Below are positions 11,793 to 24,960 of a stretch of DNA of 39,902 bases, one piece after another. Origin of the DNA: Hymenoscyphus infarciens (Eukaryota > Ascomycota > Leotiomycetes > Helotiales > Helotiaceae); the NCBI GenBank assembly GCA_001414345.1, contig LLCB01000421.1, positions 1 through 39,902 on the forward strand, read 5' to 3'. A model generated the notes under the pieces. The model ran no database searches. It was not told the origin of the DNA and saw nothing but the letters and a program-made list of their open reading frames with translations. The number at the start of each line of letters is the position of its first letter. Position 1 is the first letter of the stretch. A program made the position numbers and the translations under genes.

Positions 11793-14700
11793 TCGCTCTC
11801 TATTATACTTATTTAAAGTACCGCTAATAGACAAAGGGAGATGAGTTCTGGTGTCTAATGTTTTACTAAACACTTTTAGAGAGTAGAACTAGTAGGTTTA
11901 TATATTGTCGAGAGATAAGAAGGAAAGGGGTTAGGAGTTTAATATAGGGTTCTTAAGATTGAATGGATGAGTCAATGGGAGATGGGAGATGCGAGATGGG
12001 AACTCAGTTTTTTGTGAATTTTGGGGTGTTAATGGGAGTTGATGGTTTTGTGTTGGTGAATTGTTAACAGTTCATTGGACTTTGAGAGGTTATGAGATGA
12101 GATGAGGGATTCACTGGTTGTTTGTTTTTCGCTTAGTGAGTCTTGTTGGTTAGCCAAGGGGTCATAATAGGGGTTGATAGTGGTCAATAGTGGTGAATTC
12201 ACTTTCTTGATTTTTGTCTTTAGCGAGTCTTGTGAATAGGGTGGTAGGTGGCTTAATATTGGTGGATAATTAGTACCTAAATGCCTCTTACAGGTGCACT
12301 TGGGTGGAAGTCCATCTGTGGTTTTCCTTTATTAAGATCAAAATTTGTCTTTCATAAGTCTTGATATAATTGATCTTCACAATTCGCCCCATCAAATCCT
12401 TCTGACAGTGAGCAAAGCTTCTCAATCACAAGTTCCATTCTTTCTTAATCACAAGTTCCATTCTTCTGCATCATGTACAGTACATTGATCAAGTGCAGGT
12501 GCATAGATGTCCCTACTGTTGGGTTTCCCATGCCCCTCTTGCAGTATATCTATTTTCTCCATCAATGGCACTACTGCTTAGGTCCAAAATTGAGAAGTAC
12601 ATGGGATCCCAAAGAATGCACTCTACACCGTTGACTAGCTTCTCCTTTTACTCGTAGTTTGCCGAGTCCTCGTACCACATAGGAACTTTTTCTAGCATCC
12701 ATTCACATGCCTCACGTCTACTCCATGTCAGATGCATTTTCAGTAGACCAAAATCCATGCCTGTACATCATACATCATGCCCAAAGCCTATTCCCGATCA
12801 CACGCTAGCTGAAGCAGGATAAATAGGCGTTTAGGCAAGGAAGCGGAGTAATTCATGTAGTGGAGTGAGATATGTATGCATGACATTGCATTTTTCTAGC
12901 TGGTTGACGAGTAACATCTCTCTCATTTTTTCTTCCTTTTTGTGGGATGCTGCTAGCATGGATATTCACCGCCGTCTCTTGTTCGAGAAGTTTTCCTTTT
13001 GCATTTTTAGTTTTCTCGAACCCTCAATTCCTCCCCATCTATGGAATTCAATTTTCTTGGTACTTGTGCAGATGATGTGGAGGTTTGGTGTTGCGTGGTG
13101 GTTTCCATCTTTTCTTCTCCTTTTGCTTGGCGAGTTTTTCTTGCATCGTCCGGGTGATACTGTATAGATTTATTAAACTTTTTGATACCCACAAACTCCA
13201 ATTCTGTCCCTCCCTCATGTCTCACTAGCAAAGTCCACCAATGGATGGAAACCCGTTACGCGGGAACAATAAGCAGTGAGGTAACCAGCCACCAACGCCT
13301 ATGAAACAAGACCCATTACGATATTTCAAAAACTCCTGGGTAGACACCGCTTCTCTTTTCTCAGAACGAGCTCTTCAAATCTCCCCCACAATCAGGAAGT
13401 CCAACCTTCCATGTCACATATGCAAAGCACAAAAGTGGATAAAAATGCACATCTCCCATCGGTACTCGGCAAACACCAATCTAAATTAAACTCCACTCAA
13501 CTAACCCCAACCCACAAACTCGCATGCAAAAAACGTTTTTTCTCTTCCAAAATTCTTCCAACAACCTTGAACTTTTCCCTCGAGCATGCACCACGCAGCG
13601 GGCCGAGACTAGACATGCTCGATTCATGTACGGAGCGTAAGAAAAAGTGGATATGGGACCGGAGATATATATTTATATGCATATCTATGTATATCTGAGT
13701 ATTATTTTCCAAAACGTTGGTTCCCTGAACTTTTCAAAAGAACCCCTCCATCGAGAATTTTACCCCTCACTCGGACACACTCAAACTCCAAAAAGTCCGA
13801 GGACGGAGACTGAATATGTGGAAGAACTCGGCTGAGATTAATATGGTGGATTCGAATGACGAGAGAAGATCCAGAAACCCGAGTTTGAGGCGCGCTTTTC
13901 TCTTTTCTTTGAGAAGAAAATCTTTCTGCCGTTGTGGGTGGGGATGAAGAGAATTTGTTAGTCTTGGGGAGAGGGTTGAAATGAAATAAGGAACTCCGTT
14001 ACTCGGATGTCTTGGGTTTGCGGAGGGGGACGAGTTATGAATCTTTGGGGCTGTGAAGATATGAAACGCATGGAATTATTCATGTTGGACATAAAACGAA
14101 AATTTGAAACTCATGACATAACGGAAAGAAAATTCAGACTTTTACCCCTCATGAGTCATGAGTGAGAGAAAATCTGGGAAGAATGTGAACAAGGGGTTGA
14201 GTTGTGTATATAAAGAGAGCGCGATGTCCGTAGGAATTGCGGCTTTCTGATTGAAGTGTATTTTGAAGAGTCTCAATATTGCCTACCCCAAAAATGGAAA
14301 TATTGCTATCGCTGTCAGAGAAAGTTCGCACTTTCACTGTCGAAAAACGAAATTGGCCCGGCACCTTGGGCGCGGAGGTCCTTGGGACAACAGACCTTGG
14401 ATGTTGAGTAAGTGGCTCTTATCTGGTTCCCTCATAATGTGGTTAGTTCTCATGTGTCTACTCTGGCAAGCCGTTGTACATGAGTAGTAATTAGTCGTAC
14501 TCTACTCTACTCTAGGGGATTCTTATGTTACAGTTATACGGAGGAGCTTGGGGAATTATCGTATCCGCGAGAGATGATCCACAATTTCCAATTTCTTATA
14601 GAATTTTGGATTAGATGTGAGCGAGTGTTTTCATGTCAAGGAAGAGAATGGCGAGCTTGCATACTTTCGAGAGGTGTCAGTAACAAAGATAGAACAGCCA

Positions 14701-15881
14701 GCTCAAAGTCAATGGAATGAAAGAGTTCCTAGAAGAAGTCTTCATTTTAATGAAAAGGCTCAATCAAGCATCACTACCTTAACCTTGATGGATGTCTTTC
14801 CGTACCTCACTCACCTTTAGGATAGCTATAAGATGAATAGAAAGAACGGGCTGTAACTATCTCATAATATTCTTCTTCTTTCCTTGTCTCCATTGCTTTC
14901 CATCAATTCCCAAGAAAGTTTCCCAAGTACGTATTGCGGTGAACCACGTGTCCATTAAAAAATAAAGAGGTAGGAAGAACCATTGGAGCTATGGTTTTAA
15001 GTAAAACTTGTCGAGAATTGGTAATTTACTCTAGGCCTTCTCTTTCATCCTTGCTCAAACCTTCGAGGTCGCCTTGTGCTCTGCTGGTGGTCACACAGAC
15101 AAAGGATGCCCGTTAAATTCTCTCCTTCTCTCTTGGAGGGACATAGGCGCGACCCAACGGACCTCGTAGGGTACTCGAGGCCGCTCCTTCCCATTTGCCT
15201 TAACCTCGCGCTACCACGACAAGAGATATTCCTGCCCTACTCGACCCGAGACAACAAGTTCGCTCCTTTCCTCACAATCATTGACCTCGTCGCCAGAACG
15301 TGATGCACGGACCCTACTCCCAGAGTAAAGATTCCCTGCTTTCTTGTCTTCAAAAACGAATCGCGGGACTTCCACTTCGCGCTCCAAATTTTGAAATAGA
15401 TAGCACCTTTGAACATGTATAATAGCATCTCGCCTTTTTTGAATTTATAAATAAATGATTTTAACTCTCGTTCCGCAAACCGTTTCGACCTAGGCTTCAG
15501 GCTCTCTGAATAGCTGGCTTGTTTGGAATGGGCACGCCTTGCTTGTAATTGCTTCGTGACTGCATGCTCTTCAAGCCCTGGGTAGCAACATCTTTCAAAA
15601 AGATATGCAGCCCAGGTTGGGAACAACCTGGCACGGGTCTCGAGATAGACCTTTCGCTGCCACGGGAAGACAACCCCCTTTCGCCCTCTCATATAAAACG
15701 AATTTTCGTCGGCGATAGCCGAGGACCCCACGTGCTTTCAAGCCACCATGGCCAGCTCAGCCTTGGACCATTTTTGCTATCCAGTCGCGATAATCAAACT
15801 GTTGAAGAACGCACAGCTTTCTCTTGCTCAGTCTCATGATATACTTCCAGACAAACAAACTGTCTTTCGCGATTTTCCACG

Positions 15882-18801
15882 ATGGCCGAGGTCATAGGTT
15901 TGGTGGGCAGTGCTGTCGGAATCGCAGGTTTCGCTGGACAGCTCGCGCAAGGCTCGGCATTTCTATATCACTTCTTTGACGATTTCAAGGACGCGCCAAA
16001 TGATGTCAAACGAATTCTCGAAGAGCTTAGATTTCTGGAATCGCTCCTTGTGTCCATACAGAAGACATATGATGTTGCGGGTCATGATCAACAATTGGAA
16101 CAGGCTCTGCAACATTGCGGGGGCTGTATCAACGAAATATTAGTTATTGTGAAAGCTAATGAACCAGCACCGAATCTCAGGGGGTGTAAAAAGACTTGGA
16201 AGAAGTTCAGATTTACTCTTAAACAACCACAAATTAGCAGGCATCTTCTTAATTTGGAAAGAGCGAAAAGTCTACTTCTTCAGTCATGTGCGAATATTGC
16301 AAGGTATATAATGGTCCCGATCATTCTCTCTTCCACTAATGATACTTAGAGAACGGGATTCTGAAAATTCAGAGGGATTGCAAGCGTTACATCTTTCTAC
16401 TTCCAACCTGTCGCTTGGACAAGAATGCGTTCAGTTCACTGCGAGCCAAACGCAAACCAGGGTCGAGGAAATAGAGAAGTCTACCTCAAGTCTAATTTCT
16501 TCTTCGGCTAGAATCACTCAGGTGTCAACGGAAACATATGAGTTGGTGAAAAACTTAACAGAAGAAACTCGCCAATTCCAGGATGCTTCTCACAAAATTG
16601 ACGTTGCTGCGAACAAGTTAGTCGGTGAGACGCTGGAGTTACGGCCAGCTTTACTCAAGGAAATTGGCAAAGAAATACGGCGTACGATATCCAAGAATCT
16701 ACAACGTCACCTCGATACAAGCCAAAAACCCGGGAGCTTAACCAACCAAGAACATTCAAAACCATGCCTGGCAAATGCCGTACGAAAACAAACTACACGG
16801 CTGGAAGGTTTCGCTCGGTTACATAGCTTGTCTACCCACTCTTCGCAGAACTGGGTGAGAAAAGGTTCGCAAGGTTCTCGTCGGGAGTTGATAAAGAACA
16901 CATTGTTTGGCACTCTGGTTGTGTCTACTACTACTATCATTTACGTCCGCCAGAACTCGAATCAATCATTGACAGACAAAAAAAGTATCTCGGAAACCAT
17001 CGTCACTTTTCACCCGGCTCTCTGGTTATTTTCTCGTGGGGTCGTTCTGAAGATCCAAGCTGTGAAAATTCTTGGTCGACAAAATAGCTCATGCCCTCAG
17101 TTCAGTCTTTCAACGGTCAATGTTCGGCCTTTCAATTCAGAGATTTTTCGTGCGTGTATTAATTGCGATTTGGACAAGATTCGTGAACTATTTAACGAAG
17201 GTAATGCGTCGCCGTATGATGTGGATGAGTACGGGAAAAACCTCCTTGGGTTTGTTGGTATGGGAGCTGAAGTAAGTTTCTCTTTCTTCCTATCACAATC
17301 ACGAGCCTGCCTCACAAATTATGCAGCTCCCTAAAAAAGGAAACGGAAAAGATCCCGCGGTCCACCTGTCCGATTTGTTTGCGGTAGTTAGCTATCTTAT
17401 TGACTTCGGTATTGATACTGGCACTTTGGACAACCGATTGAAGTAAGTTTGCATGGCCAATTTAACTGCGACTATGTTCTGACAATACCCAGTATCCCAA
17501 TAATGACCTTTCTCTCCCACTGGTTCTACTCAGGTGTCGCTATTCCAGAATACGAAGCCCAATTCCAGTATTTGTTTAACATGCTGTTGAAAAGTTCGAA
17601 ATCAGATCCATTCATTACATCAGAGGCATTTATCTACGTCAAAATGGATACTCCCTATATCCTTCTCGAGTTTCTCCCGGGACCACATTTCTTGACCTAC
17701 AGCTGGCTACCAGCCCTAGAAGTAGTAATCCGCCAAGATGAACTCATAATATCCTGGAGTCCGGAGAATATCCCTTCTCTTTGTAATGCTGGAGCGACTT
17801 ATCGCAGTTGTCAAATCCAAAATACAGCACATGAGAGGGAATATATCAGTTTCTGGGTCCTCAGCTCAGCCATTAGGATCAAAGAATATCTCGATGCCAA
17901 ATCGAACATACTAGCCCGACTCTTCACCAATAACCGATTACAAGACTCTGTGTCTGGTTGCAATTTTCGGACCGGTATATTGGGAGCCTTGAAATCGGGG
18001 GTTGAAATTATTTTACTTTTAGCGGAGTGGCTACGAAACCCGACAAAGAAGTTGAGTTTAGTGCTTGAATTCATGAATAGGATTATCATATTGCTATTGA
18101 TACATGGATCAACGGACTTCGAGAAGCTATCCACGTTTGAGGATATTTCTCAACAAGTTTTCAGTGGTGACTTGCGTGCCATTGGCGTTTGGAAGAAGGC
18201 ATTGCAAGAAGCTGGGAACGAAATGAGGGCTTCCAATTTCAGGAGACATTCTATCATCGAAACTCACCTCCACGGTCTTGAGAAGGGAATATACGAGGAT
18301 GTTTCTGAAAGCAGGAATAATGTACCCCGAGGACGAAATTGCTTCAAGACAAAATACAAGACTCCCCAATCCGCCCAACATTTTCACGAACCAGATCCTC
18401 GAACTAATGCTTTCACGGGCAGGAGGCCTGCAAGGAGTGTCAAGGAGTTGGAAATAGAAGTAACAGACAACAATGACTCAGAATGGGAAACCGAAGACGA
18501 GGAAACAGAGGAAGAATGCAACTTTGAAGCCAAGATAAAAAAGTTGTCGTTAATAAACACCACTTTCCACCCGGTGGCCACAATTCACAAAAACTACTCT
18601 GAATATGAACACCTCAAAGAGATGAGCGGGGATACTGTCTCTCAAGTACAGACTCCAAACCTGGAAATGGATGCACCACAAATGGAACGTCCATTTCATA
18701 TATCGGGAACACTTCGAAGTATTGCAAGGGCGTTAATTTGGCTTCTTAACTCTATTGTTTGGACGTTTAGCGGGTTTGGAGGGGACTTGAAAGAGGTTTA
18801 A
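15882..18801 (+). CDS. Fungal STAND-like/SesA-like N-terminal domain protein (4 exons, 922 aa)
   Basis: Proposed exons are 15882-16303, 16350-17271, 17327-17442 and 17493-18801. They total exactly 923 codons with stop. Residues 1-140 (MAEVIGLVGSAVGIAGFAGQ onward) resemble the fungal N-terminal domains (SesA/Helo-like) at the front of NLR/STAND signalling proteins in heterokaryon incompatibility and cell death. About 175-240 is a Ser/Thr/Glu-rich coiled coil, and 322-338 is a hydrophobic segment (LFGTLVVSTTTIIYV). About 402-450 is ankyrin-like (EIFRACINCDLDKIRELF). About 809-832 is very acidic, and the C-terminus (894-917) is Trp/Ile-rich hydrophobic. I see no P-loop/NACHT motif, so this is not a full STAND receptor. 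It may be a truncated or accessory signalling protein. Overall function is unknown. Confidence 0.8.
16304..16349 (+). other. Intron 1 of the STAND-like gene
   Basis: 46 bp. Donor GTATAT, branch-like CTAAT, acceptor CTTAG. It joins ...NIAR to ERDSENS in frame. Confidence 0.8.
17272..17326 (+). other. Intron 2 of the STAND-like gene
   Basis: 55 bp. Donor GTAAGT, acceptor ATGCAG. Splicing links ...VGMGAE to LPKKGNG in frame. Confidence 0.8.
17443..17492 (+). other. Intron 3 of the STAND-like gene
   Basis: 50 bp. Donor GTAAGT, branch region TAACTGCGACT, acceptor ACCCAG. It joins the phase-2 codon AA to T and continues NIPIMTFLS. Confidence 0.8.
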
Positions 18802-19403
18802 GTGGGGAGTTGAGTTGTGGCTCTTTCATTGTTTTGCGTGTTGTGAACTTGGTTTTATTTTCTTACTGGTTTGATGATATCGCCACAGGGCGCTTTGAGC
18901 GAGATAACACCCTCTTTTTGCAGAGCGGAAAGCACGTTAATGGACTATGCCAGTAATTAGTTCTGTTTTTGGCTCTGAAACCTTGTTTACTCAATTCCAT
19001 TATTCTAAGTGCTCCAAAAGATTTAGAGTTAATGAATGTTATTCAGATGAGGAACTAGTACTGCGAACTTTTAATCTCTCGGAGTTTTATTTAAGCAACA
19101 TAACCACCAGGGTTCTGCTAGTACGGTACTAGAACTTCAGTTAACCGACAATCCATTCAAGTGCCTTCGTGAATTGAGAAAGCTGAAGATATCAAGATGC
19201 AGGGTCATGACTAGTCAATCGATCATTTTCTCCATGAACTTCAACTAGCTGATAGGCTCCTAAACAAGAATCTAACCGAACAAGACAAGTTTAGTTTCTC
19301 ATGATATTATTATTAACACTTCTGCCACGATCCCCCTGTTTTAAACGAGTAATATTCACCTTTCCCAACAATCAACTATCCAATCTTAAAACCGCCATTG
19401 ACT
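18802..19403. other. Intergenic, convergent gene ends
   Basis: About 600 bp between the 3' end of the STAND-like gene and the 3' end of the MFS pseudogene. No gene recognised; it should contain both 3' untranslated regions. Confidence 0.5.
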
Positions 19404-20433
19404 TTAGTCCACATGCTCATCTCCGGGAATCTTAGGTACAAAACTCCACATTACACCCATGGCGACAATCAGACCCGCAACAATAGGGGGCAGAACTTTG
19501 ACACCCGCTCGAGAGGCAATCAATCCAATTAATGAGGGGAAGATAGCAGCTCCAGCTTGAGCTACAACAAATATCATGCCTGGATGCTGCGTTAGACTTC
19601 CAAATTGGTACAAATTCAGAGTCGACTTACCAAGAGCAGCAGCTTGAATCCTGCTCGGGAAAAGCTTACTTGCAACCGACATCCCCTATTCTCATTAGCC
19701 TTGATTCCCCTTATTTTGTCCTGTCTCGCGCGAAAATACTCACAGCAGCAAAGAACGGCCCCAGACTAAAAACAGTAATACTAGAAACCAAATTCGGCAC
19801 CAGCCAAAACACCAACTGGGAAGCCAAGCATAATCCTGAGTAAATCATTAACATCCTTCTTTCTCCCCAACGATGAGTAGGTTCCGCCAATACGAGACGA
19901 GAAAGACAGAGGCCGCAGTAGAAACCGGAGGGTACAAAGCCCATTTCTTCAAGAGACCCGTGACGGGTGTGTACAAGAAATTCAACGATCCAACCTGAAA
20001 AGCATGAGTATACGGATGAGAGGGAGAGGAAGAGGGAAAAGAAGGGTTGAACTTACCGCCAGCAGTAGTAGCAACCCCCAAGTAAAAGAAATAAAAAAGA
20101 CTAATCACCCAAACATTTTTCATCTCCTCCCAAGGAGTACTTATCATCTCCCCTTCACCTCTTTCTCTCACATTCTCCTTCTTCCTAAAAACCACACCAC
20201 CCTCCCAAAACGCAACACCAACGCACAAAAAGTTACAAACCCCAACGCCAAACAGCACCCAGAAGAAAACCCTCCAATTCTCTCCCCTTCCCACACCCCT
20301 ATTAGCCAACCCGGTAGCAGCAAAAGGACTCCCCAAAAGTCCCAGCCCATACATTGCATGTATCAATCCCAACCATCTATGTGCGCCTTTGTTTACCCCG
20401 GAAACATAGGTATTACAGTGCGAATCCTACAGT

Positions 20434-20441
20434 GCTTGTCC
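20434..20441. repeat. Left target-site duplication of hAT element (GCTTGTCC)
   Basis: 8-bp direct repeat flanking the transposon; the partner copy is at 24961-24968. Confidence 0.9.
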
Positions 20442-20460
20442 TAGTGTGGTCGATAGTATT
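20442..20460 (+). repeat. hAT left terminal inverted repeat
   Basis: TAGTGTGGTCGATAGTATT. The first base is T instead of C, compared with the right end. Confidence 0.9.
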
Positions 20461-21669
20461 TGTAATATTATACTACCACGATATATTGTTAGAAACCTAC
20501 TTTAATATGTACTATTTATACTATTTAAATACTACGATATCTAATAATATTATCTTTTATATTATTGGTATTTTAATTGATATTATAATAATATTATAGT
20601 ATTGCTAAGCCTAAATATTTAAGCTTTTTACTCTAGATTTTAACTCTACTTCTTTTTAGCCTTATCTTTTAAAACTATATAGTATAACATATAGTGTAGA
20701 AAATATAGTACTAAATAGCTAGAATTATAGATCTATTTAAATAGAGTATTTTAAAAAAAGAATTATATAAATAGCTCTTAAACTAACCTGAGTAATATAA
20801 AGTAATAAATGTAGCTTATATAAGATAGATTTCTAGATATGTTTTTATTAATACTAAGTACTAATTTAATAACAACAACGTTAGATTAAAAGTTATAATA
20901 TAATAGATTAGTATATTAAATTTATTAAATTTTACCTTTTAATTATATATAAAAATTAACTAAATCGATGTTTAAAAAATTTAGATTTTATACTACTCTA
21001 GCTAAAATTTATATATATTTCTATAAAACGATTTTATTTATTTAAATAAGGTCTTATATACTTAATTTTTATTTAATTAATATATATATAGGCTTAAAAG
21101 AAAGCTTTAAATTAAGGCTTTCTAATAATATAATTAAAACTTAATTCTATAGTATAGATACTTTTTAATTATGCTCTAAAGATAATAGACTTTAGATATT
21201 TAATTTAGCTTTAATATGCGTTTTAGTACGCTATACTATAATTAGTTAAAACATACCCTAATTATTTATAGATTAAAGAGTATTAATTATAATTACTTTA
21301 GATATGAAAAAGGTTTTTAAAAGGCTCTCTCTTTCCTTCTAAAAAGTTTTCTATCTTTATTCTTTATATCTATCTTAAAGTCGTTCTACGATTATTACTT
21401 ACCTCTTTTTAGTACTAGTTACTAAAAAATTATAACTTCTACTACTACTATTAACACTTTAAAAGTTTAATAACTTTAGTCCTCCTAATTACTTCTACGA
21501 TTTTATCCTTTATTTATTACCTCTATACCTTACTTTTTACTAATTTACTATATCTTTTTAAGTATTAAGCTCTTAGTCTTACGTTCTTCTAGAATTACTA
21601 CTAATATTACCTATTTTATCTTATTTAAGTACTTTAAGCTCCTAGGAGGACCTCTTTAAAACTAAGCTA

Positions 21670-24190
21670 GTAGTAACTAATATAAGTATGCTTTATTTAG
21701 ATCTATAGGAAGTGTTCTAAATCTCGAAAAAGCCTACTAAAAGACCTTAAACTAGCTATATTTAGCTTTATATAATTGACGAGAATTATAAGATAGTTTA
21801 TATATAAGAAACTCTTAAATCTAATAATATAATTAGTTTACTAATTTCTTAGTAATAAATCTACTAGCTACTAGGAGTAGTATTATAAGTATTATACTAA
21901 GAGATATACTATAAATAGTAGTACTAAAATCATAGCTACTTATCTCTTTAAGGATTATAGAATTAATATTAAAACCCTATGCTAAAAGGCTACTAAAAAG
22001 AGATAAATTAGTATTAAAGAAGCTATAAATATAGCTTATTAAAACCTTTAAAAAAGGTGTAAGATTATATATATAATCTATCTTAACTTTAATAACAAGT
22101 ACTTAGCTATTGATCCTAATACTTTAGAGGTTTTATTTATAAACCTTATTACCTCTTATAACCTTCTTATATGCTTTACTAAATATAAGGCCTTTTATAC
22201 TCTTATTTAATATCTTAATAACTTTAGAGGCGATATTCTATTTAAAACATACTCTATACTATATAACTAGGTTAAGCGATAATACTAGGATAGTTTTGCT
22301 AAAATAAAGTATTATTTATTAAGATTTTAGTCTAAAATATATATATCTACTAATAAGTGGAAGTTAGATAATAGTCTTTCTATTCTAGGATATATAGTCT
22401 ATAGAGTTAACGAGTTTAATAACTTAGTAGAAGTAGTACTTAGTATAAAATAAATTAAAAGGCTTTATATAGGTGAAAATATAGTACTCTTTTTATTTAA
22501 AATACTCTAAGATTATAGTACGTAAAAACACTCTTAAAAATCTTAAATAAATACTTATTACTTTTAATAGATATATTTAATAAAATTAGCTACTTTCTTA
22601 TAAATAATATATCTAATAATAACGTTATACTTTGCTAAGTTGCTTTAGTACTAGGTAAAAGTAATATAAGAGGCTAGGCTAAGTACTACTAAATTCGATG
22701 TATATACTATATACTCTACCTTACTACTAGAGATATAGCCTCTAAAAAGTATATAGATTTTAAGCTTAAGATAAACTAATTAGAAGACACCTACTCTTAG
22801 GACCCTTTATAGAGGTTTAAAGTTTATAATACTCTTAAACACCTCTTTAACTTTATAAAAAAGATATATATAAGTATAGTATTATATAACGAATTTAAGA
22901 AGTTAACTAGAGGCCTTACTATACTCTAAGCTAATAAAATATACTAGATATCCTAGTATAGAAGTATTTAAAAGGCGATTACTTTAAGGCTTAAGATTAA
23001 GTACTTTTAGGATATATATAAGTTTAATCTTAATAATATAATTACTACTTATAATTAGTTTAAACTCGGTTTAGTAAGTATAGTACTACTTTTACTTCTT
23101 AATCTCTTACTAATTTAATTAGATAAGGCTCTTTTTTAGCTCTCTTAAGCACTTCTTATTAGCGCTTAAGAGTATGTCTAGAACTCTTAATAAAACGATC
23201 TTAATAATAGACTTTATTCTCTCTCTTTTTAAGAAGGTCTAAAAGAAGTATATTAACGATCTAGCTATGTTATTCTTACTTTAAAAAGGTAAATAATATC
23301 CTCTTCTCTTTCTCTTTTTCTTTCTCTTTTACTTTACTAATAATACCTTAGAGTAGGAAAAGATCTCTAAATACTATAATTTAACTAGAAGATTACTAGT
23401 ATATACTACTATAGTAGTACTCTACTTAGCTTATAAGTAAGAGTACTTAGAAAAGGCCTAGGAACCTAGCTAGATAGCCTCTACTTAGGCTATAGTAGAA
23501 AAATTATAGAACGACAATTATTACCTTAAGGTAGTATCTAGCTATATAAATAATACTAATATTAACCTTTAGATTACGTTGTTTAGCCTACTTTATTACT
23601 CTTTAGTATTTGCCTAAGTATCTAATTTGTTTACTTAGTTTTTATTCTAAAAGAGGAGTAAGAGGTAAGCTTTAACCCTTGTTTTAACTTTACCTCTTTT
23701 TACTTTAACCTTTTAATTTTACTTCTTTTTAGCTAATATGCTTTAACCTAGGCTTCTCTCTTTTATAGGTAATAAGTATACTTAATATTATACTCTTCTA
23801 CCTTAAGATATAAGTAAAAGTATAATTAAATAGTAGCTTTAACCTACTTAAAAGAAGGCTTATCTTAATCTTTATAAGATAGTAATAAACGTACTTTCTA
23901 TCTTGTATTTAAGTACCTTAGTAGAACGCCTCTAGTCTTTAGCTAAATTAGTAGTTATAGATTAACGTAATCGTCTTAAGATATATACTATAGAGATGCT
24001 TAAATGTTTAAAGTCTTAGTATAAGATTATATCCTTTAATCTTATTAGCTAATTCTAGAGTAAGAAGGAGGTGTTTAATATATAGGACGTGCTTTAGGAT
24101 AGCTTAGATAGGAGTACTTTTACTTATAAGATAAATAGTAGGTCTAGTTTTAGTTTAAGTTTTAAGAGGTCTATAAACTAAACTTATTTT
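21670..24190 (+). pseudogene. hAT transposase, RIP-inactivated
   Basis: Reading through stop codons on the + strand shows transposase landmarks in the right order. At 22334-22360 a KIYISTNKW segment corresponds to the family motif with S-x-D-G-W, with the DG positions changed to NK. At 22472-22483 there is GENI (family: TGENIA). Around 22700-22740 there is an RCICxILxLTTRDIA-like stretch, matching the family's RC-x-x-H-x-x-NL region. At 23888-24038 the C-terminal dimerisation region resembles the family's ERLFS-x-AK-x-x-x-x-DRRN-x-L; it retains ERL, LAKLVVID and RNRL. Stops fall at TAG/TAA codons derivable from CAG/CAA/CGA. The exact start and any introns cannot be set. Product: cut-and-paste transposase, now non-functional. 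Confidence 0.8.
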
Positions 24191-24941
24191 CGTTGTTTTT
24201 TTTAGTAGTATATATTTATTCTTATATTTTAAGTACTTAGATAGTTATTTCCCTTTATCTAAAGAATTTTATAATATACTATTAATTTATTATTAAATAA
24301 AGAGTTATAAGGAGGCTTAGTTATTAGAGTACTATTACTAGGCTAATTATTTTAAAAACGTTATATCTAGTAAGTTAGTTATTCTTAATAACCACGTCTT
24401 CTAAAAAGAAGCTCTAAACGTTAAAAATTTAATTAAATACTAATTAGTTATTACTAAACTTCTTATTAAATTTAAAGTATTATAATTAATTATATGCTAT
24501 AATCTTTATATAAAATATTTAGTAAGATATACTAAGACCTAGGTCTTAGCATAGTATAAATATAATATATACTCTAAATATCTATTAATTTATATACTAA
24601 AAAGCGACTTTTAGCTACGTACTTAATTAAACTACTAGCTTCTTATAAAATCGCCTAATACGCTTAGTTTAAGCTATTTAGTATATAATAAACAACTCCT
24701 ACTAATTATTTTATTAATATCTATTGTTATTATTATATAGTTTTAAAGTAATAGAAGAGTATATAAAAAAGTATAAATAGCCTTATTTTAAGAAAAAGTG
24801 GGTTTTAGCGCTTACGAGTCATTAAAAGATATACTATATGATATCACGATATTACGATCGTATTATAGTATATTTGGATACGTACTACTAGGATATCATA
24901 ATAATATATTAATCTAAAATACTGTAGTATTTTATCACGAT

Positions 24942-24960
24942 AATACTATCGACCACACTG
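24942..24960 (-). repeat. hAT right terminal inverted repeat
   Basis: Reverse complement CAGTGTGGTCGATAGTATT. Confidence 0.9.

Larger units (their letters stand above)
9500..15881. other. Gene-poor region with low-complexity and duplicated DNA
   Basis: More than 6 kb without a recognisable gene. 10.1-12 kb is low-complexity and holds the duplications and short tandem repeats listed separately. 12.3-15.8 kb is unique-looking, mixed composition, with only short frames; several of these open at GTG or TTG rather than ATG. The last few hundred bases are the promoter of the gene at 15882, with a weak TATA-like ATATAAAA at 15691. Confidence 0.5.
20442..24960 (+). mobile_element. hAT-superfamily DNA transposon, 4,519 bp, RIP-degraded
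   Basis: The left end TAGTGTGGTCGATAGTATT (20442-20460) is the inverted repeat of the right end (24942-24960, reverse complement CAGTGTGGTCGATAGTATT). That is 19 bp with one mismatch, itself C-to-T before A. It is bounded by the 8-bp target duplication GCTTGTCC. An 8-bp duplication and ends beginning YAGTG are hAT hallmarks. Sub-terminal CACGATA/TATCGTG motifs recur near both ends. The interior is extremely AT-rich with TAG/TAA stops throughout, as expected of RIP. It sits inside an MFS gene exon. Confidence 0.93.

Noticed and set aside
13007..13231. 74-codon hydrophilic frame on the minus strand
   Set aside because: Starts at TTG, has no ATG near its beginning and no recognisable family.
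13820..13870. Possible tRNA B-box (GATTCGAATGAC)
   Set aside because: No matching A-box or cloverleaf stems at proper spacing.
15237..15731. 164-codon frame on the minus strand upstream of the STAND-like gene
   Set aside because: Opens only at GTG, highly basic mix without domain, and lies where the promoter of the + strand gene is expected.
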